Shown: positions 1 through 12,410 of the stretch, piece after piece
Layout of the letters: each line of letters begins with the position of its first letter
Numbering within the stretch: the first letter of the stretch is position 1
DNA from: Desarmillaria ectypa
Taxonomy: Eukaryota; Basidiomycota; Agaricomycetes; Agaricales; Physalacriaceae
Direction: 5' to 3'
Assembly: GCA_030407005.1 (NCBI GenBank)
Contig: JAUDYN010000015.1
Coordinates: 62,001-126,000, forward strand
DNA: 64,000 nucleotides
Program-made: the position numbers and the translations under genes
The notes under the pieces: generated by a model
Told to the model about the DNA's origin: nothing
Databases searched by the model: none
What the model saw: the letters and a program-made list of their open reading frames with translations, nothing else

Positions 1-1895
1 TATCGATGAGACCAAGGGTCGCTCGTGTTGATGATGCCATAGTCGCCGTCTTCGAGCGAGTCAAAGACTCGTCAATGTTCAAGAGGATTGGCAAATGGGA
101 ACTGGATAGCATCCAACTCTGGAAGGTATCTGCCTGTTCTTATGCTGCCACAATCCTAGCTCAGCTTTGCATCATTAGTTGACGGAACCAGTGATCGCCC
201 TCGACTGGGAGGACAACCCTAACCTACTCGCTGGCCCTGTCAAGGGTTGTGCCACCCGCTTACGAATGCCCGACAAGCTTTCTATGCCCAGCGAAAACGA
301 AGCTGGTAAAGCTTTACTCGATTTCGTCGTCGTTCTTAAGCCGCCAGAGTCCGAAGAGATGCTGGATCAAATCCATGATCTGATACCTCGTAGTACGTAT
401 TGGTGCTGATATGACTGCAGGCTGTTGTTTTACTTTAAGCTAGATTTCCAAGAGACACTTTCCGAGATTCTCAGACGACCAACGCCTTCCCAACAAGCCA
501 AATCGATAGACTACAAAGACCACCAAAGCAAGAAACTACCCATATTTGATGGCCGTTACGACGTTGACAACCCTCAGAATACCGAAGGTCTACCCATTTC
601 TCTATACAATCCTGTATTTGCCCAATTCAGGACGGAGTTCGCCAAAGAGGACCTCCCAGTGCCTAAAAAAGTTATGCTGGCCACGGTGGAAGTCATTGAT
701 GTGTCTTCTGCTATTTATTCAGGCAACAGGATGGGAGAAAAGCGTCGAAGAGAAGCCCTTGCTCCTGCCCTCTCAGAGGCCATCGGTTATTCCATCGAAC
801 GTATCGTCAATTCCGATAATACCGACGCTGATGGTACCATTCTGCATCGAGTGAACGGAAATAGCGTGGCCCTTTTGCAGAGCGAGATCAAGGATGAGAT
901 AGGAACGGGAGGGTCGGACCCCTCCATTCAGGGCGGTTTGTCTGTCCGCCGCTTTTGGGCGCAAACAAATGTAAATTTGAAGGTTACATGCCTATTACTT
1001 ATGTCTAAACTAACCGATCTTTTGCTAGCGCGCTACTTACAGAGATGCGACCTGCTGCCCTACGCTTATCCTCGCAGTCGCAGGTCCTTGGATGGCTGTC
1101 TTCGGCGCCGTCTTCACTGACAAGTTCATCGTCGAACCATTGACGGATCTCATTAGGGTCGTCAATCTTAGTCTGAACAGCCCACATTACCGACGAATAG
1201 CCCGGCTCTTTCACGTCTTTGGCAACTGTCTTACGTCGTTGGCAAAGTACTGGGATACATTGGTCATACCTCCTGTACCTGTAACCTCAATGGAACACCC
1301 TCGCTACTTCCCTCATGTCAACAGCTATACCTCGAACAACTCGACTACCTCTTTTCGATATCTCCGCCCGATAGATCCACAAGATACCCTCTGTGTCACG
1401 TTTCTCGCAGAAACAGCTGACCCTTCCCCTACTCGTATTATTGTCAAGTTCGTGGAGCAATATGGAGCTGAAGCACATCAACTTCTCGCTGATGCTGATT
1501 TGGCCCCAAAGCTCCTCTATCATGGTGTTATTGACTCTTCCACTGGCGCGCCTTCATATGGTAGTCTTCGCATGGTGGTGATGGAAGAGGTGGAGGGTAC
1601 CAACGCATTTGCTCGATACCAAGGTCGAAAGGCACCGCAATTGTTTGTCGACTCGGTACGTGAGGCTATACACAAACTGCATGACCGCGGGCTTGTATTC
1701 GGTGACTTACGGCACCAGAATATCATGATTATGCGAGATGATAAAGTCAAGCTGATTGATTTTGATTGGGCTGGGAAGGATGGTGAGGCAGAGTATCCGA
1801 TGCGGCTGTCCAAAAAAATACAATGGGCACCAGGGGTAAGGGCGATGGAGAAAATGTATAAGGCGCATGACATCTTTATGATTGACCAACTGTAG
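1..1895 (+). CDS. Crinkler-like protein (UBL-like N-domain, PD-(D/E)XK nuclease, kinase-like domain), 5' partial
   Basis: Spliced gene entering from the left edge. Exons read as <3-125, 179-392, 444-970 and 1029-1895; introns of 53, 51 and 58 nt have GT-AG ends and every splice phase closes, giving at least 575 residues and a TAG at 1893-1895. Exon 1 and 2 products resemble the ubiquitin-like Crinkler N-domain, with the LWK motif at its expected place and a hydrophobic DFVVVLKPP strand near its end; its first strands lie outside the window. Exon 3 has EIKDEIGTGGSDP followed by Q, fitting a PD-(D/E)XK restriction-like nuclease core. Exon 4 has a kinase-like fold: an IVKF lysine, HDRGLVFGDLRHQNI as catalytic loop and DFDWAG as the metal-binding motif. 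Nuclease plus kinase-like domains behind a Crinkler header is a known CR-toxin architecture in fungi and oomycetes. No in-frame stops or frameshifts were seen, unlike the sequence to its right. Function as effector or conflict protein is inferred from family only. Confidence 0.75.
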
Positions 1896-2440
1896 TATGT
1901 GTAGCTAAGATATGCAAAAATCGGACGATTTTTTTTTGTAGCATGATACTTTAGTGTTTTGGTCGAGAGTTGTACACGGCATGAACGTCGAGCGAATGCA
2001 GTGTTATATCACATGAGAATGTTTTTTACCCCTTCCATGTCACCCACCACCTTCACATATAGTAGGGAACATTTTTACGATCCTCTTCATTGTCGCCTCA
2101 CTGCCACTGACCCCCATTACCCACCCCTATGGCAGTGACGAAGTTCACGATGGAACCAGTCCACTGGGGAACTTTGTTTCCTTCAATGGCATGACCAACA
2201 AGTCTAAGTGGGACCGTTTTTATGGCCTTCATAGTCGTTGTGATGCTTCTGCCACTGCTGTTTGCCCGATAAATCCATAGATGATTCGTCCCTCCACAAT
2301 GGCCTGTGCAGGTGCTTCCAGCACCCGAACTACCACCATTGCATAAACACAATGAACAGGGGGTGCAAGAAGGACTGTTTTTAAGATCCTCCCTGTCAAT
2401 GTCCCCCTTCTGCCACTGTCAAAACCCAACAATCCACATG
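1896..2440. other. Gene 3' flank and an unassigned fragment cut by element A
   Basis: The first ~140 bases are AT-rich 3' flank of the Crinkler-like gene with a T-run at 1930-1938. Positions 2098-2352 are open on the - strand and look protein-like (for example VPLRLVGHAIEG and VPQWTGSIVNFVTAIGVGN), but I do not recognise the family. The stretch keeps ordinary CpG content and ends exactly where the element A LTR begins, so it may be a host gene or an old element cut by that insertion. Confidence 0.35.
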
Positions 2441-2828
2441 TGTTAGGACCCAATCCACACGTGATCTTGGGATCAGGCGCAACTCTTGGGCTGTCTCGTG
2501 TTCAGACAATCACCCATAGAGCATGGCTTAGATCTTTAGATGTAGTGGTAGATGGTATATGATTTAAGTTTAGTCAAAAGATAGAGAGTATACATAAAAA
2601 CTACTCTACTTATTTACTAAAATGTACAGCTAAGAATAGATGAAATGATACAGTGTTTGTGCATGAAACAAGTCAAGTTGCGTGACTACAGTCCAATTGT
2701 GGTGAGGTGTTTTAGAATAGGTGACAGTATGAGGGAATCAATGGTGGTTATCAATGAACAACCATGATGTTGATGAGAAATAGTGATTAGGCATTGGATA
2801 AGATAAGGAAAATGGAAAAATCATAACA
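2441..2828 (-). repeat. Element A 3' LTR
   Basis: 388-bp LTR, partner of 10632-11019. It keeps CpG sites (for example CACGTG, GGCGC and CTCGTG in its first 60 bases and GCGTG near 2690) where the partner has TG or CA. Internal ATCTTTTGACTAA (reverse strand) matches the primer-binding site of related elements. Confidence 0.9.
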
Positions 2829-2860
2829 TTACCCTCTTGTTAAAGCAGTTGTCCCAACTG

Positions 2861-5800
2861 CTAAGGCTCTTCTTCAGGGGTCTCGAGTTGTGATTCTGCT
2901 TGATTGATCCAGTACTGATCAATCAATGTTTTTCATAGATCTTTGTCCAGATTGATTATCCATTTCTGAAGTCCATCTTTTTGCTGGGTGAGATAGGCAA
3001 TATTGCCATTGTCTGAGTATTCATGGTCAAGTATCTTAACCACCATCTTTTCTTGTGTTACAATTTTGGTGGTGTGTATGACTTGGTTGACATTTTTCTC
3101 ATATTTGGCAATCACTTCTTGAGCATTTCCCATCTCAGTGTCTCGTACTCAGGAGTTATTTTCCTGAGTCCATCCTTTCCACTTGATGAAGTAGTCCATG
3201 ACTATCTTTGATCATTGGCCCTTCTTGGCTCTTACCTGATGGGTCCTCAAATCCAGTACTTCTTCAATCTCATATTCCTTCTGTCCATTGATGAGGTCTG
3301 GAGGTGGTGGTGGTGGTGGTTGTTGTTGGTTTGGAAAAGCAGGTGGGACATAAGGAGTCAACAGCTTTTCATTAAATCAGGGGTGTATCTTCCAGTGTGA
3401 TGGCAGCTTTAGTTTGTATGCTGCTATGCTGGCTTTTTCAAGGATCACAAATGGTCCTTTTCATTTGTCATCAAGCTTTTTCTTGGGTCGAGGAAGATGA
3501 AGATTAGTGGTATCAAGCCAAACCTTATCACTGATTTGGTATTTGCATGATGGTTGCTTTTCTTTGTCATATTGTTTCTTTATTTGTGTTGCCACTTTTT
3601 CCAATGCCTCATACACCTCTTTGTCGACTTGAGCCATGGTCTCTGTGAATTCCATGACTGCAGAATTGGTGAAGGGGGTTTCTTGAGCTGAATTGGGGAT
3701 GAGATGGGGGTTTCTTCTGTAAAGCACCATGAATATATTCAGTTATTATGGGTGAATTCTGCTAGTGGTAACCATTTATTCCAGTTGGTTTGTCAATGGT
3801 TAATGAAGATTCTGAGATATTTCTCAATTTCTTGGTTGACTCATTCAGTCTGACCATCTGTCTGGGGATAATAGGCCATGGAAGCGTTTTGAAAAATGTT
3901 TAACATCCAGTATAACTCTTTTATAAATGTGGACACAAATTGAGGGCCTCGATCCGAAATGACTACTTGCAGCATTCTGTGTTTCATATATATATGGTCA
4001 TGAAGGATTCATGCCCATCCTTCTGCCAATAGGTCTTCATAACAAGCTACTAGGATTATACCTTTGGAGAATCAGTCTACAATGACTAGTAGGGCATCAT
4101 AACTGTCAGACTCTGGGAGTCCAGTAACCATATCAACTGAGATATGGGTCCAGGGAGAGGTTGGAATCATATTTGGGTGAAGAGGAGCAGCCTTTGCCTG
4201 GGTGTTGCTCTTGGTACATATTATGATTTTTCCATTTTCTCTTATCTTATCTTATATTATCAGATCCCACATCATATCATGCTTTTTATTCCTAAAGTGT
4301 TGTTGTTCCCACTAACCACCTCCTATCCTATACTGTTTCACCAGTTACAAACTGCTTCCCCATGATTGGATCATGGTCACCTGACACTCTCATTTAACAT
4401 GAATATGCTACTGTTTCATCTAAAAATAACCAAACACTTTTAGTATATAAGTAGAGTAGTTTTTGTATATACTCTCTATCTTTTGACTAAACTTAATCAA
4501 TATACCTCCTTCTATACATAATCCAAAGACTTAGCAGCTCTCATAATATAGGTGATTATCCAAACATGAGACAGCCCACAAGTAGTTCACAAGTCCCAAG
4601 ATCATGTGTCAGGCAGGTCCTAACAGTACATTGACAGGTTTCACAACCTTTAATGTACATTTTGATATCCTTCCTCAACTTGGACCACCAATATTCTTGG
4701 AGTACTAGGTCAGCTGTCTTGGCTATGCCTGGGTGTCCAGCTGTGATGTGATTATAGTGGTAACCAATGATTTCTCCTTGAAGGGATTTGTCTCAAGAAA
4801 TGTAGATACATCCTTCATAGTACAAGATTTCATTTTCCTGAGTAATTCCTCATTTATAGTTAAGGGATTTCTCTATCCCTTAATCCCATTTGTTCTTTTC
4901 TCTTGTTGCATCTCATATACATGTGAATTGTTCATCCATAGTGAGAAGGACAAGGGCTTGGAAGTGTTCAGGGGTAAGGACAATTACATTGTGATTATCT
5001 CCTTTTTCCTGATCATGATCATCCCACCAACTGAGTAAATCAGCCTTCCAGTTAGCAGTTCCCACTTTATGTTGAAGGGTGAAATGATATTTGGCTAGTT
5101 CAGTGATCCATTGAGCTTGTTGATGATTCAGCTTTTGTGGCTTTTAGAAATCCTGGAGTTTTGATGATCCATCCAGATTTCTATAATCTCCTTTGCACCC
5201 ATTAGATAATGGTGCTATTTTTTGAGAGCAAGCATGATCATGAGCAACTCCTTATCATAGATTTCATAGTTGTGTTCAGTAGCAGTTAATGCTTTGGACA
5301 TGAATACCACTAGCCTCTATTTTCCATTCTGTTCTTGGCTTAGGATGGTGCCAATAGCTCCATCATTTGTGTCAGCCTCAATTCTGAATTTCCTGTCATC
5401 AGAGGGAATAGTCAGAATGATGTTTGTCATTATCTACATTTTGAGTTGCAAGAATGCTTGCTCCTGTTTCTCTCCCCATTTCCACTTGGTGTTTCTGGTC
5501 AATTGGGTGAGAGATTGAACTATCTTGGAATAGTCATGTATGAAATTTCGATAGAAATTTGTACATCCTAAAAAGGATTGGAGTTCCTTTTTCTTGGTCA
5601 GAATTGGCCATTCTCCTATTCCTGCAACTTTGACAGGATCCATTCTGATTGCATCTTCACTGATGATGATGCCCAAATACTCTGTCTCAAGTACTTCAAA
5701 TTCACATTTTTTAGCTTTGAGAAACAGCTTGTTCTCATGTAACCATTGGAGAACTTGTCATACAATCTGTCAATATTCTTTCAACATTTTGGTGAATATC

Positions 5801-7925
5801 AAGATATCATCAAGGTAGATTGTCACTTTTCCTCCTGCAATAAGGTCCTTAAATATATCATTCATCATCCACTGAAAAGTGGCTGGTGAATTGATAAGAC
5901 CAAAAAACATCACAGTGGGCTCAAATAGCCCTTTGTTAGTTCTGAATGCTGCCTTTTCTTTATCTCCTTCATGGATGTGTACATTGTTATATCCCCATCA
6001 TATGTCCAATTTGAAGAAGTACTTTGCTTCACATAACTTGTCAATGAGTTCAGAGATGAGAGGAAGGGGATATCAATTTTTAATGATCATCTTGTTCATT
6101 TTTGATAATCTTGAATGGGGCAGAGAGAACCATCCTTCTTCTTTATGAAGAAGAAGGGTGATGCAAAGGGGGACTTTGAAGGACAGATTCATCCTGAGTC
6201 TAGGTTTTCAGCAAGGAATTTATCCAATTGCTCTTGCTCAGTTTGATTGAGTGGATAGACCTTGCAGTCTAAGGTGGACTTGGCATTGGGTATTAGCTCA
6301 ATGGCATGGTCCCAAGGTTTGTGTGTGGAGAGTTCATCAAAGCTTTCCTTAGAGAATAAATCTTGGAAGCTTTGATACTGGGATGTTATTATTTCTTTAA
6401 AGGTCTTTTTTGGTTTGTCAGCATTGATGGCTATGGATAACTCATTGGCATGGTGTATCACTTAGATTGTCAATTCTTCTTGCATATTGACTGTGAGGAT
6501 AGTATCACCATCCTCCAGCTCCTCATTCCATCTGTCTTTATCATCTGCATCAGGAAGAGAGATCAGATTTTTGACATATTGACAGTGTCCAAAAATCATA
6601 TTTCCAGTTTTCCAGTTGATAACTGGATTGTGGTGTTTCAGCCAGTTGTGACCCAAATATACTGTTTTGGATCCTAAGTTGGTGACCACAAGGTCGATAC
6701 ATTCTGTGTGGTTACTGATGGTCATTCAGAGTTTCACAAATTTGGTTATATTGTCTGCCTTATTGCAGGTTCTGTCTGCATTGTATATAGAGATTGGAGT
6801 GGCATCTCATTGGGTGTCCAACTGGTGTTGTTGGACATATGTTCAATTGATAGAGCTGCCAGTGCAGCCACTATCCAATAGCACTCTTGTTGTCAGGGTG
6901 TTCTTTCCCATACAGGGAGTGAGTTGTATATTCACCATGAAGGTTTTTTCTGAGCTTTTGGTTTCTTGGATATACTGGATTAGTTCATAGAGTTTGTAGA
7001 GCTACTCTTATGCTTGGCCCTCTCCAGTCTGTAAGCTCTGAGTGAGCTCATCAGTGATCTTTCTGAGTCTTTTGGGATGAACCTATGTGGAGAGAGCAGC
7101 TTTGGCAACTGCCAAGTTCTTTACAGTGCAGATAGTGCATAATGTCCAGTTGACTCTGAATGGCTTGTACTACACATGATCAGATACCCTCTTGTTAGGC
7201 TGGGTTTTGGGTTTCAGTGTCAGAATTGTCAGTTTGAACTATTATGCTTTCCATTATAGAAAAGCTGTGTCATCCTCTTCATTGGATACTTTGATGATAG
7301 TGACTCTGTGAAAGTGCCCCTTTTTTACCATCTAGGCACTAGCAGGTCCTCCCTGTTCATTGGCTGCCACTGCTACCAATGAGGTTAGAGTAGCAGCACT
7401 GCTGTCTCTGGAGATGTTGACTGGTAAAGTCAGCATTTATTCTGTATTGTCAGAGTCAGGTTTCATCAGTGCCAATGGCTTGATCATCTCCTTCCCTGCC
7501 AAGTCTGGTGGCTTGCTACTTTTCCTCCAGTCAGTGTGACTATCATGCTGCTTGTTTGGGTGCATCAGATTCTTCTGAGAATTCCACAAGTTAGGTGTTC
7601 TAGTCATAGTTTCAGTGGATCCTTGGGATTGGCCTTGGTGGGTGCTTACTTCCTTCACAGGCCCTGGCAAAGTGGGACTTGGCTCTCTAGAAGGGAGCAC
7701 AGGAGCTTTTGACATTGAGCCCCACCTACTTGCTCCAGTCCATAATGTTACCTGTATATTTGTTGGACTTGGAGAGTCTGGTGAACTTTGTGTGGTGCCA
7801 GCACCACCTGACAGAACCCGCACTTCATTGGAGGGGTGGGATTCACTATAGATAGTTGTGTTAGCACACTCTCAGAGTGTGTCATATCAGTTTGTTGATT
7901 CTTTTGATATGTTTGGCTTCAGAGT
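2861..7925 (-). pseudogene. Element A pol: linker, protease, RT, RNase H, integrase, chromodomain
   Basis: Read on the - strand, the order is a linker following the intron at 7926-8008, a retropepsin-like aspartic protease with DSGCTGSSIN near 6860, reverse transcriptase with the YLDD box near 5820, RNase H, an integrase with HHCC zinc-binding and QTDGQTE-like regions near 3850-4000, and a C-terminal chromodomain region near 3130-3300. The natural end is TAG at 2861-2863. A solo LTR with its own target duplication splits the integrase coding sequence at 4219-4625. Stops and frameshifts are scattered throughout, so this is a dead copy. Confidence 0.85.
4219..4625 (+). repeat. Solo gypsy LTR inside element A integrase
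   Basis: 407-bp LTR of the A/J type in the opposite orientation to its host, beginning TATTATGATTTTTCC (TG changed to TA) and ending GGTCCTAACA. The 5-bp flanks are identical: GTACA at 4214-4218 and 4626-4630. A TATATAAGTAG box and the ATCTTTTGACTAA start-site motif are present. It is the remnant of an insertion that later lost its interior by LTR-LTR recombination. Confidence 0.92.
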
Positions 7926-8008
7926 CTGAAACAAAGTTGTATTTTTTTGTATTTTTAAAGATCCTAATGCATGTATATAAGTCTGACCCATAGAAACTGA
8001 GAACTCAC
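7926..8008 (-). other. Putative spliced intron between gag and pol of element A
   Basis: 83-nt segment with donor GTGAGT and acceptor TTTCAG on the - strand. Removing it joins the gag frame to the pol linker in phase. The same intron occurs in element E (44050-44132, also 83 nt) and element C (27347-27435, 89 nt). Confidence 0.65.
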
Positions 8009-8053
8009 TACTGGAGGCTTTGGTCATGCAAGGAGAATTGAACCCTTGATGGC

Positions 8054-10574
8054 CTACTTTTTTGCCTTTTTAATCCTGGCCATAGTATTTTCCACTATAT
8101 TATTAGAACTCACTGACTGAATGTTCTTGAAATTCCTTTTCTTAGGCCAATCTTTGGCCATGTGACCCTTCTCATTGTATCTGAAACATCTTCCCTCCAC
8201 CTTGCATTGGTCAACCTCCATTGGCTATCCCAAATCCCCATATATTATTTATTGGCCTGTTGAGGTATTTCAGCTAGGATCTATATTGGCCATCAATTTT
8301 GAAGCCAAGCCACTTATCACCCCAGCAATGGCTTTATTGCTAGGTTGAGGTTGGACAGAAGTCTTTTTTCTGACCTTCTTGTGGTACTCCAGCAGTTTGG
8401 TCGAAGACTCACTTCCACTGTTGCTCTTCATACATCTGAAGGATGTATTCCTTCCATTCCAGATAGGTGCACAGAATATTGATGCCTATGTTGGATATGA
8501 AGGTCATATAGGAGCTTAGTATTCCTAATTATACAGCCTTCACCATAGTGCTATGCTCTTGTTCATTTGTTTGTTGGCCTGCCAATTTAGCCTCTTCTCC
8601 TAGTTTCTGGAAGTAGTGGGAGGTGGGCAATGCTCCTATTTATAGGTTGAACATGCATTTTTCATAGACCTCCTTAATGGCAGGGTCCTAGAATTGCTGA
8701 GCGACAAGATCGATGAAATCTTCCCAGTTGGATATTGGAAGTGGGCAAAGGTGCCATCTCAGGCTTCCTCTACCTAGAATTCAGGTCTCTTGTAGACCCA
8801 GTCCTTGGTGGCCCCCTCAAAGTGAGAGGTTGTGAATAGCACTAGATGCAATGGTGGCTGGAAATAGTGATGAAACACTTTGAAATAGGTAATGCAATTG
8901 TCTATGAAGCATTTGATGTTATCATGTTCCCCTTTGAATAGCTTGGGGGGCTGTATGAGAATCAGTTTGATTCCTAAGTATGGGGCATCATTGGGTGCTC
9001 TCTTGATGAGATTTGGTGAGGAATCAGGCAGGCTCTTTCTCAGGGGTGGTCTTGAGATCAAGAATTGATCTGGCCTTAGTGCTGGAGACCCTCATGGGGG
9101 CTCCACTGGTCTTCCTTATTTGGGCTCCTTGCTCTTGTTTCTAAGGTGCCAAATTGTAGAGTGGAGAATTTTAGCAGCCTCCACCTCTGTGAGTTCTTAA
9201 TAGATTTCCTCAATCTGTTGTTCCTGTTTAGCTAATTTTTCCTTAGCTTTTTGAAGCTGTTTTTCATCTGACAGCTGTGATGCTTCTATAGGGGCAGAGC
9301 TAGATCTGGGATGTTCTTCCAAGCCTGCAAATAGAAGGCTACCACCCTGATAAGAGTAATAGCCAGGTTGTTGGGCTTGGTTGATAGGCAGTGAGTCCAG
9401 AAGGGGTTGTGGCTGATAAGCTGGGATGTTGGGAGGATAATGGGAATAGGGCATATATTGAGGCTGGAAAGATTCCAGCCTAGCATAGTATCCAGAGGCA
9501 TATGTAAAATTATCAAAATTGGGCCTCAGCCCCATCCTCCACTGGTCTATTCACCTCTTTTTAGGCCAACTCCTGAAGGGTGCACTCCAGTTTGTGTCAT
9601 TCCTCTGCTGTCCAGGAGCATAATCCAGGTGCCAAGTCCCCTGCAGCAGGAGGGTATAGCTGGCAGTAGTGATTGGTCTATATCCAGGTGCAGATATTGG
9701 GGCCTGGGTTTAGCCTGCATACTGGATTCTCTTGGTTGAAGGCCAGCCACTTGTCCATGTTGGGATGAATTCAGGACCAGGTGGTTCTGGCCTCCTTGTC
9801 TGCCCTTCATAGCTTCTAGGCAGCAGTTCTAAAGGGGCTGAATAAGGCCCAATTAATGTCAGAGAGATTGGGCCACTTACAGTTGGCTCTGTTAATGTTA
9901 AATGAGTTGTCAGAGGCTGTGGGAGTGGCTGTGGTCATGGCATCATTGATGTCATTGTCTGAGATTTCAATGATGAGGAGGGAGGACAAGAAATTGGAGT
10001 CAGTTCCCTCATCTGGCTAGGAGCCTTGCTCCTGGGTGATGACAGCCCAGAGACCATAAGGGTGGTTTCAAGAATGGAGTATATCTATCCCTGGGTTGTT
10101 TTGGTGTCAAGCCTGATGGTGGGCTGGACAGGATGGGGCATAGGGGGGAGGGGGGACTTAGAATGTGTTTAGAGTATAGCCTGAATATTCCACACATATT
10201 TTTGCACAGAGATGGGGGTCATTCCACCCACTTGTTGGAGCTGAAGAAGATCCTCCTGTGAAGAGAAAACTCCTTGAATGAGGCAGGGGTCCTAAAGGAG
10301 ATCTGGGGGTAGGACTGCCTTTCTTCCTCCCTGGATGCTAGATCTGGGAAAGCCAGCCTTGCAGGGGCTGGTCTCTGGGGTAAGATATGTAGAGGGTGTT
10401 GGGGTGAGTGAGGTGAGGTGGGAGAGAGGGTTGTCTTTTTTGTTGGTGTAGGCACACCCTGATTTCTTCTTCATATGCTAGTATGAATAGTGCTGTAAAT
10501 AGCATTAATAGAACTGCACCATCAATAGCAGTATTGAGAGTGATTGTTTATTTGTTGTTGGGTCTTTTGGGCAT
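8054..10574 (-). pseudogene. Element A gag with N-terminal hydrophobic helix and broken zinc knuckle
   Basis: Capsid/nucleocapsid region. The ATG at 10574 lies 57 bp inside the LTR and begins a peptide with a hydrophobic stretch (AVLLMLFTALFILAYEEE) that is shared by all gag copies in the window; an in-frame TAA follows eight codons after the start here. A retrotransposon-gag core (KLFKGEHDNIKCF then FEGATKDW) lies near 8780-8960. The CCHC knuckle near 8140-8200 reads CFRYNEKGHMAKDW: the second and fourth metal ligands have become Tyr and Trp. The frame ends at a TAG (8054-8056) shared with elements C and E. Confidence 0.8.
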
Positions 10575-10631
10575 AAGTGGTGCTACTTCATGGCTTGTAT
10601 TGAAGGAGCAGATAGAGAATCTTTTAACTAA

Positions 10632-11019
10632 TGTTAGGACCCAATCCACATGTGATCTTGGGATCAGGTGCAACTCTTAGGCTGTCTTGAGTTTGGACAA
10701 TCACCCATAGAGCATGGCTTAGATCTTTAGATATAGTGGTAGATAATATATGATTTAAGTTTAATCAAAAGATAGAGAGTATACATAAAAACTACTCTAC
10801 TTATTTACTAAAATGTACAGCTAAGAATAGATGAAATGATACAGTGTTTGTGCATGAAACAAGTCAAGTTGCATGACTACAGTCCAATTGTGGTGAGGTG
10901 TTTTAGAATAGGTGACAGCATGAGAGAATCAATGGTGGTTATCAATGAACAACCATGATGTTGATGAGAAATAGTGATTAGGCATTGGATAAGATAAGGA
11001 AAATGGAAAAATCATAACA
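10632..11019 (-). repeat. Element A 5' LTR
   Basis: 388-bp partner of 2441-2828, differing mostly by transitions at former CpG sites. The base-paired primer site lies just left of it (plus-strand ATCTTTTAACTAA, one mismatch to the LTR motif). Confidence 0.9.
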
Positions 11020-12128
11020 ATATGCTGACTTCAATAAAAATTACAATCTTCTCTACAGCTATCCAGCAAGTCTGGGACTGCCATTCTAGTCTCAAGAAGA
11101 CTAGCACTCACAGGAATGACTATATTAAAGGGGAACAGAGTGAACAAAGAGGTATGAAATAAATATAAATGCAAGTGGTCCTTCCCAAGAGTACTCAGGA
11201 GATATAATATGAAAACAGAGATGTACCACAAACTTAAGGGAGTTCCTCCCAATGTGAGTGAAGTGTGCACAGGTGATGACTATGAATGTGAAACAGAGGG
11301 GCTCCCTCCCAATGTCCAAGACAGGAAGTTGACAAAAGCCAGAAAAAGTGCTCTGGAACCTTAAAACATAAGTGCTACCTCTTAAAATGAGAGTGATAAT
11401 ATTCAACACTGACTTGAAAAATAGCTCTGGGACTGAGAATTGCAGGTGCTCCCTTCCAATGGTGTTCTCTTGCAGTACTATTGGGATTTGAGAGTTGAGC
11501 TAAGATGATGGCAATCTGGCATCATACCAAACTTACTGATTAAGAGGGAAGTATTAGGAAACTTGTAGAAGATTCTAGTACATTGGCATTTATTATATAA
11601 GTAGGTACAGTAGTGTACATCTGCATGCACTTGCAGAGCTTAGCCAAGTGCAATACTATTAGTCTGACATCACACATATACTAACTGGGAACAAACTGAT
11701 CTTCTTATCTCACATTTTTTACAGTAAGTACATTACTATTGATCTCACTGGAACTTTAAGTCATGCCAGGTGCAGCCTGTAGGGCCCACCCCAATACATA
11801 TTGTACATTCCAGTGAGAACAGTATTATTGACAAGCTATAGATTTGGATGGAATTTGTGAGTCATCTTCTCATTCCACTGTGGTAATCACCTAAAGTCTG
11901 ACTTGTCTCTAGAAAAGATGTTGCTACCAAGTAAGGATGAACACTAGTACTTTAGATTCTATGACCATTTCTGAATATATGTTGTAGATACTTCCTTCCT
12001 TATATGCAGTTTATGAGATATCTAACCTCTTCTCAACTTTACATCAAACACCACTGACAAAACCCAGCTAGTCCACTATTTTGTTTTACTTTCCTCTTAT
12101 TCTTCCTAATTTTAGAATCTATGATGAC
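11020..12128. other. Unassigned AT-rich, CpG-free sequence
   Basis: No convincing coding region. A weak internal similarity recurs: TTCCTCCCAATGTGAG, CTCCCTCCCAATGTCC and CTCCCTTCCAATGG at about 11247, 11305 and 11450. A TATATAAGTAG-like box occurs near 11596. Almost no CpG, so it is probably an old mutated repeat. I cannot name it. Confidence 0.3.
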
Positions 12129-12410
12129 TGTTAGTGACCAACTTACCAAACAAGGATAAACTTAGTCTCATGACTCACATTTGGCCAATTGAGAACAAAG
12201 CTCCTTGAATGGTCTGTTTAGAGGCATTCAAGTAGTCTTTGAGAGATAGAGCTGAATGTTGGGTGATTAAACCTTAGTTTGAGACTGGAGCTTAAGACTA
12301 CCAGTTGAGCTGCTTAAATACAAGTTTAAATATCTATAAATAAGTGTCCATGCTTGTTCATGCCCATTACCAGGCTTTTTCATGTAGGTGAAGATTATAA
12401 AATCATAATA
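12129..12410 (-). repeat. Solo LTR of the K family
   Basis: Reverse complement of the element K LTR at 59241-59533, diverged and CpG-free. It begins TGTTAGTGACC and ends AAATCATAATA, the last bases changed from TAACA. Flanks are ATGAC (12124-12128) and GTGAC (12411-12415), a 5-bp target duplication with one transition. Confidence 0.8.

Larger units (their letters stand above)
2441..11019 (-). mobile_element. Element A: Ty3/gypsy chromodomain retrotransposon, both LTRs, decayed
   Basis: Two 388-bp LTRs (2441-2828 and 10632-11019) beginning TGTTAGGACC and ending ATCATAACA bound a - strand gag-pol unit. Flanks are ACATG on the left (2436-2440) and ATATG on the right (11020-11024), a 5-bp target duplication with one C/T difference. 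The polypurine tract lies at 2829-2842 and a primer-binding site directly inside the right LTR. A solo LTR (4219-4625) interrupts pol. The reading frames are broken by many stops, so the copy is inactive. CpG is nearly absent except in the outermost left LTR. Confidence 0.9.

Noticed and set aside
3300..3330. GGT/TGG-rich run resembling a microsatellite or polyglycine coding tract
   Set aside because: It is the complement of the proline-rich (CCA/CCT) stretch that precedes the chromodomain in this pol family and is short.
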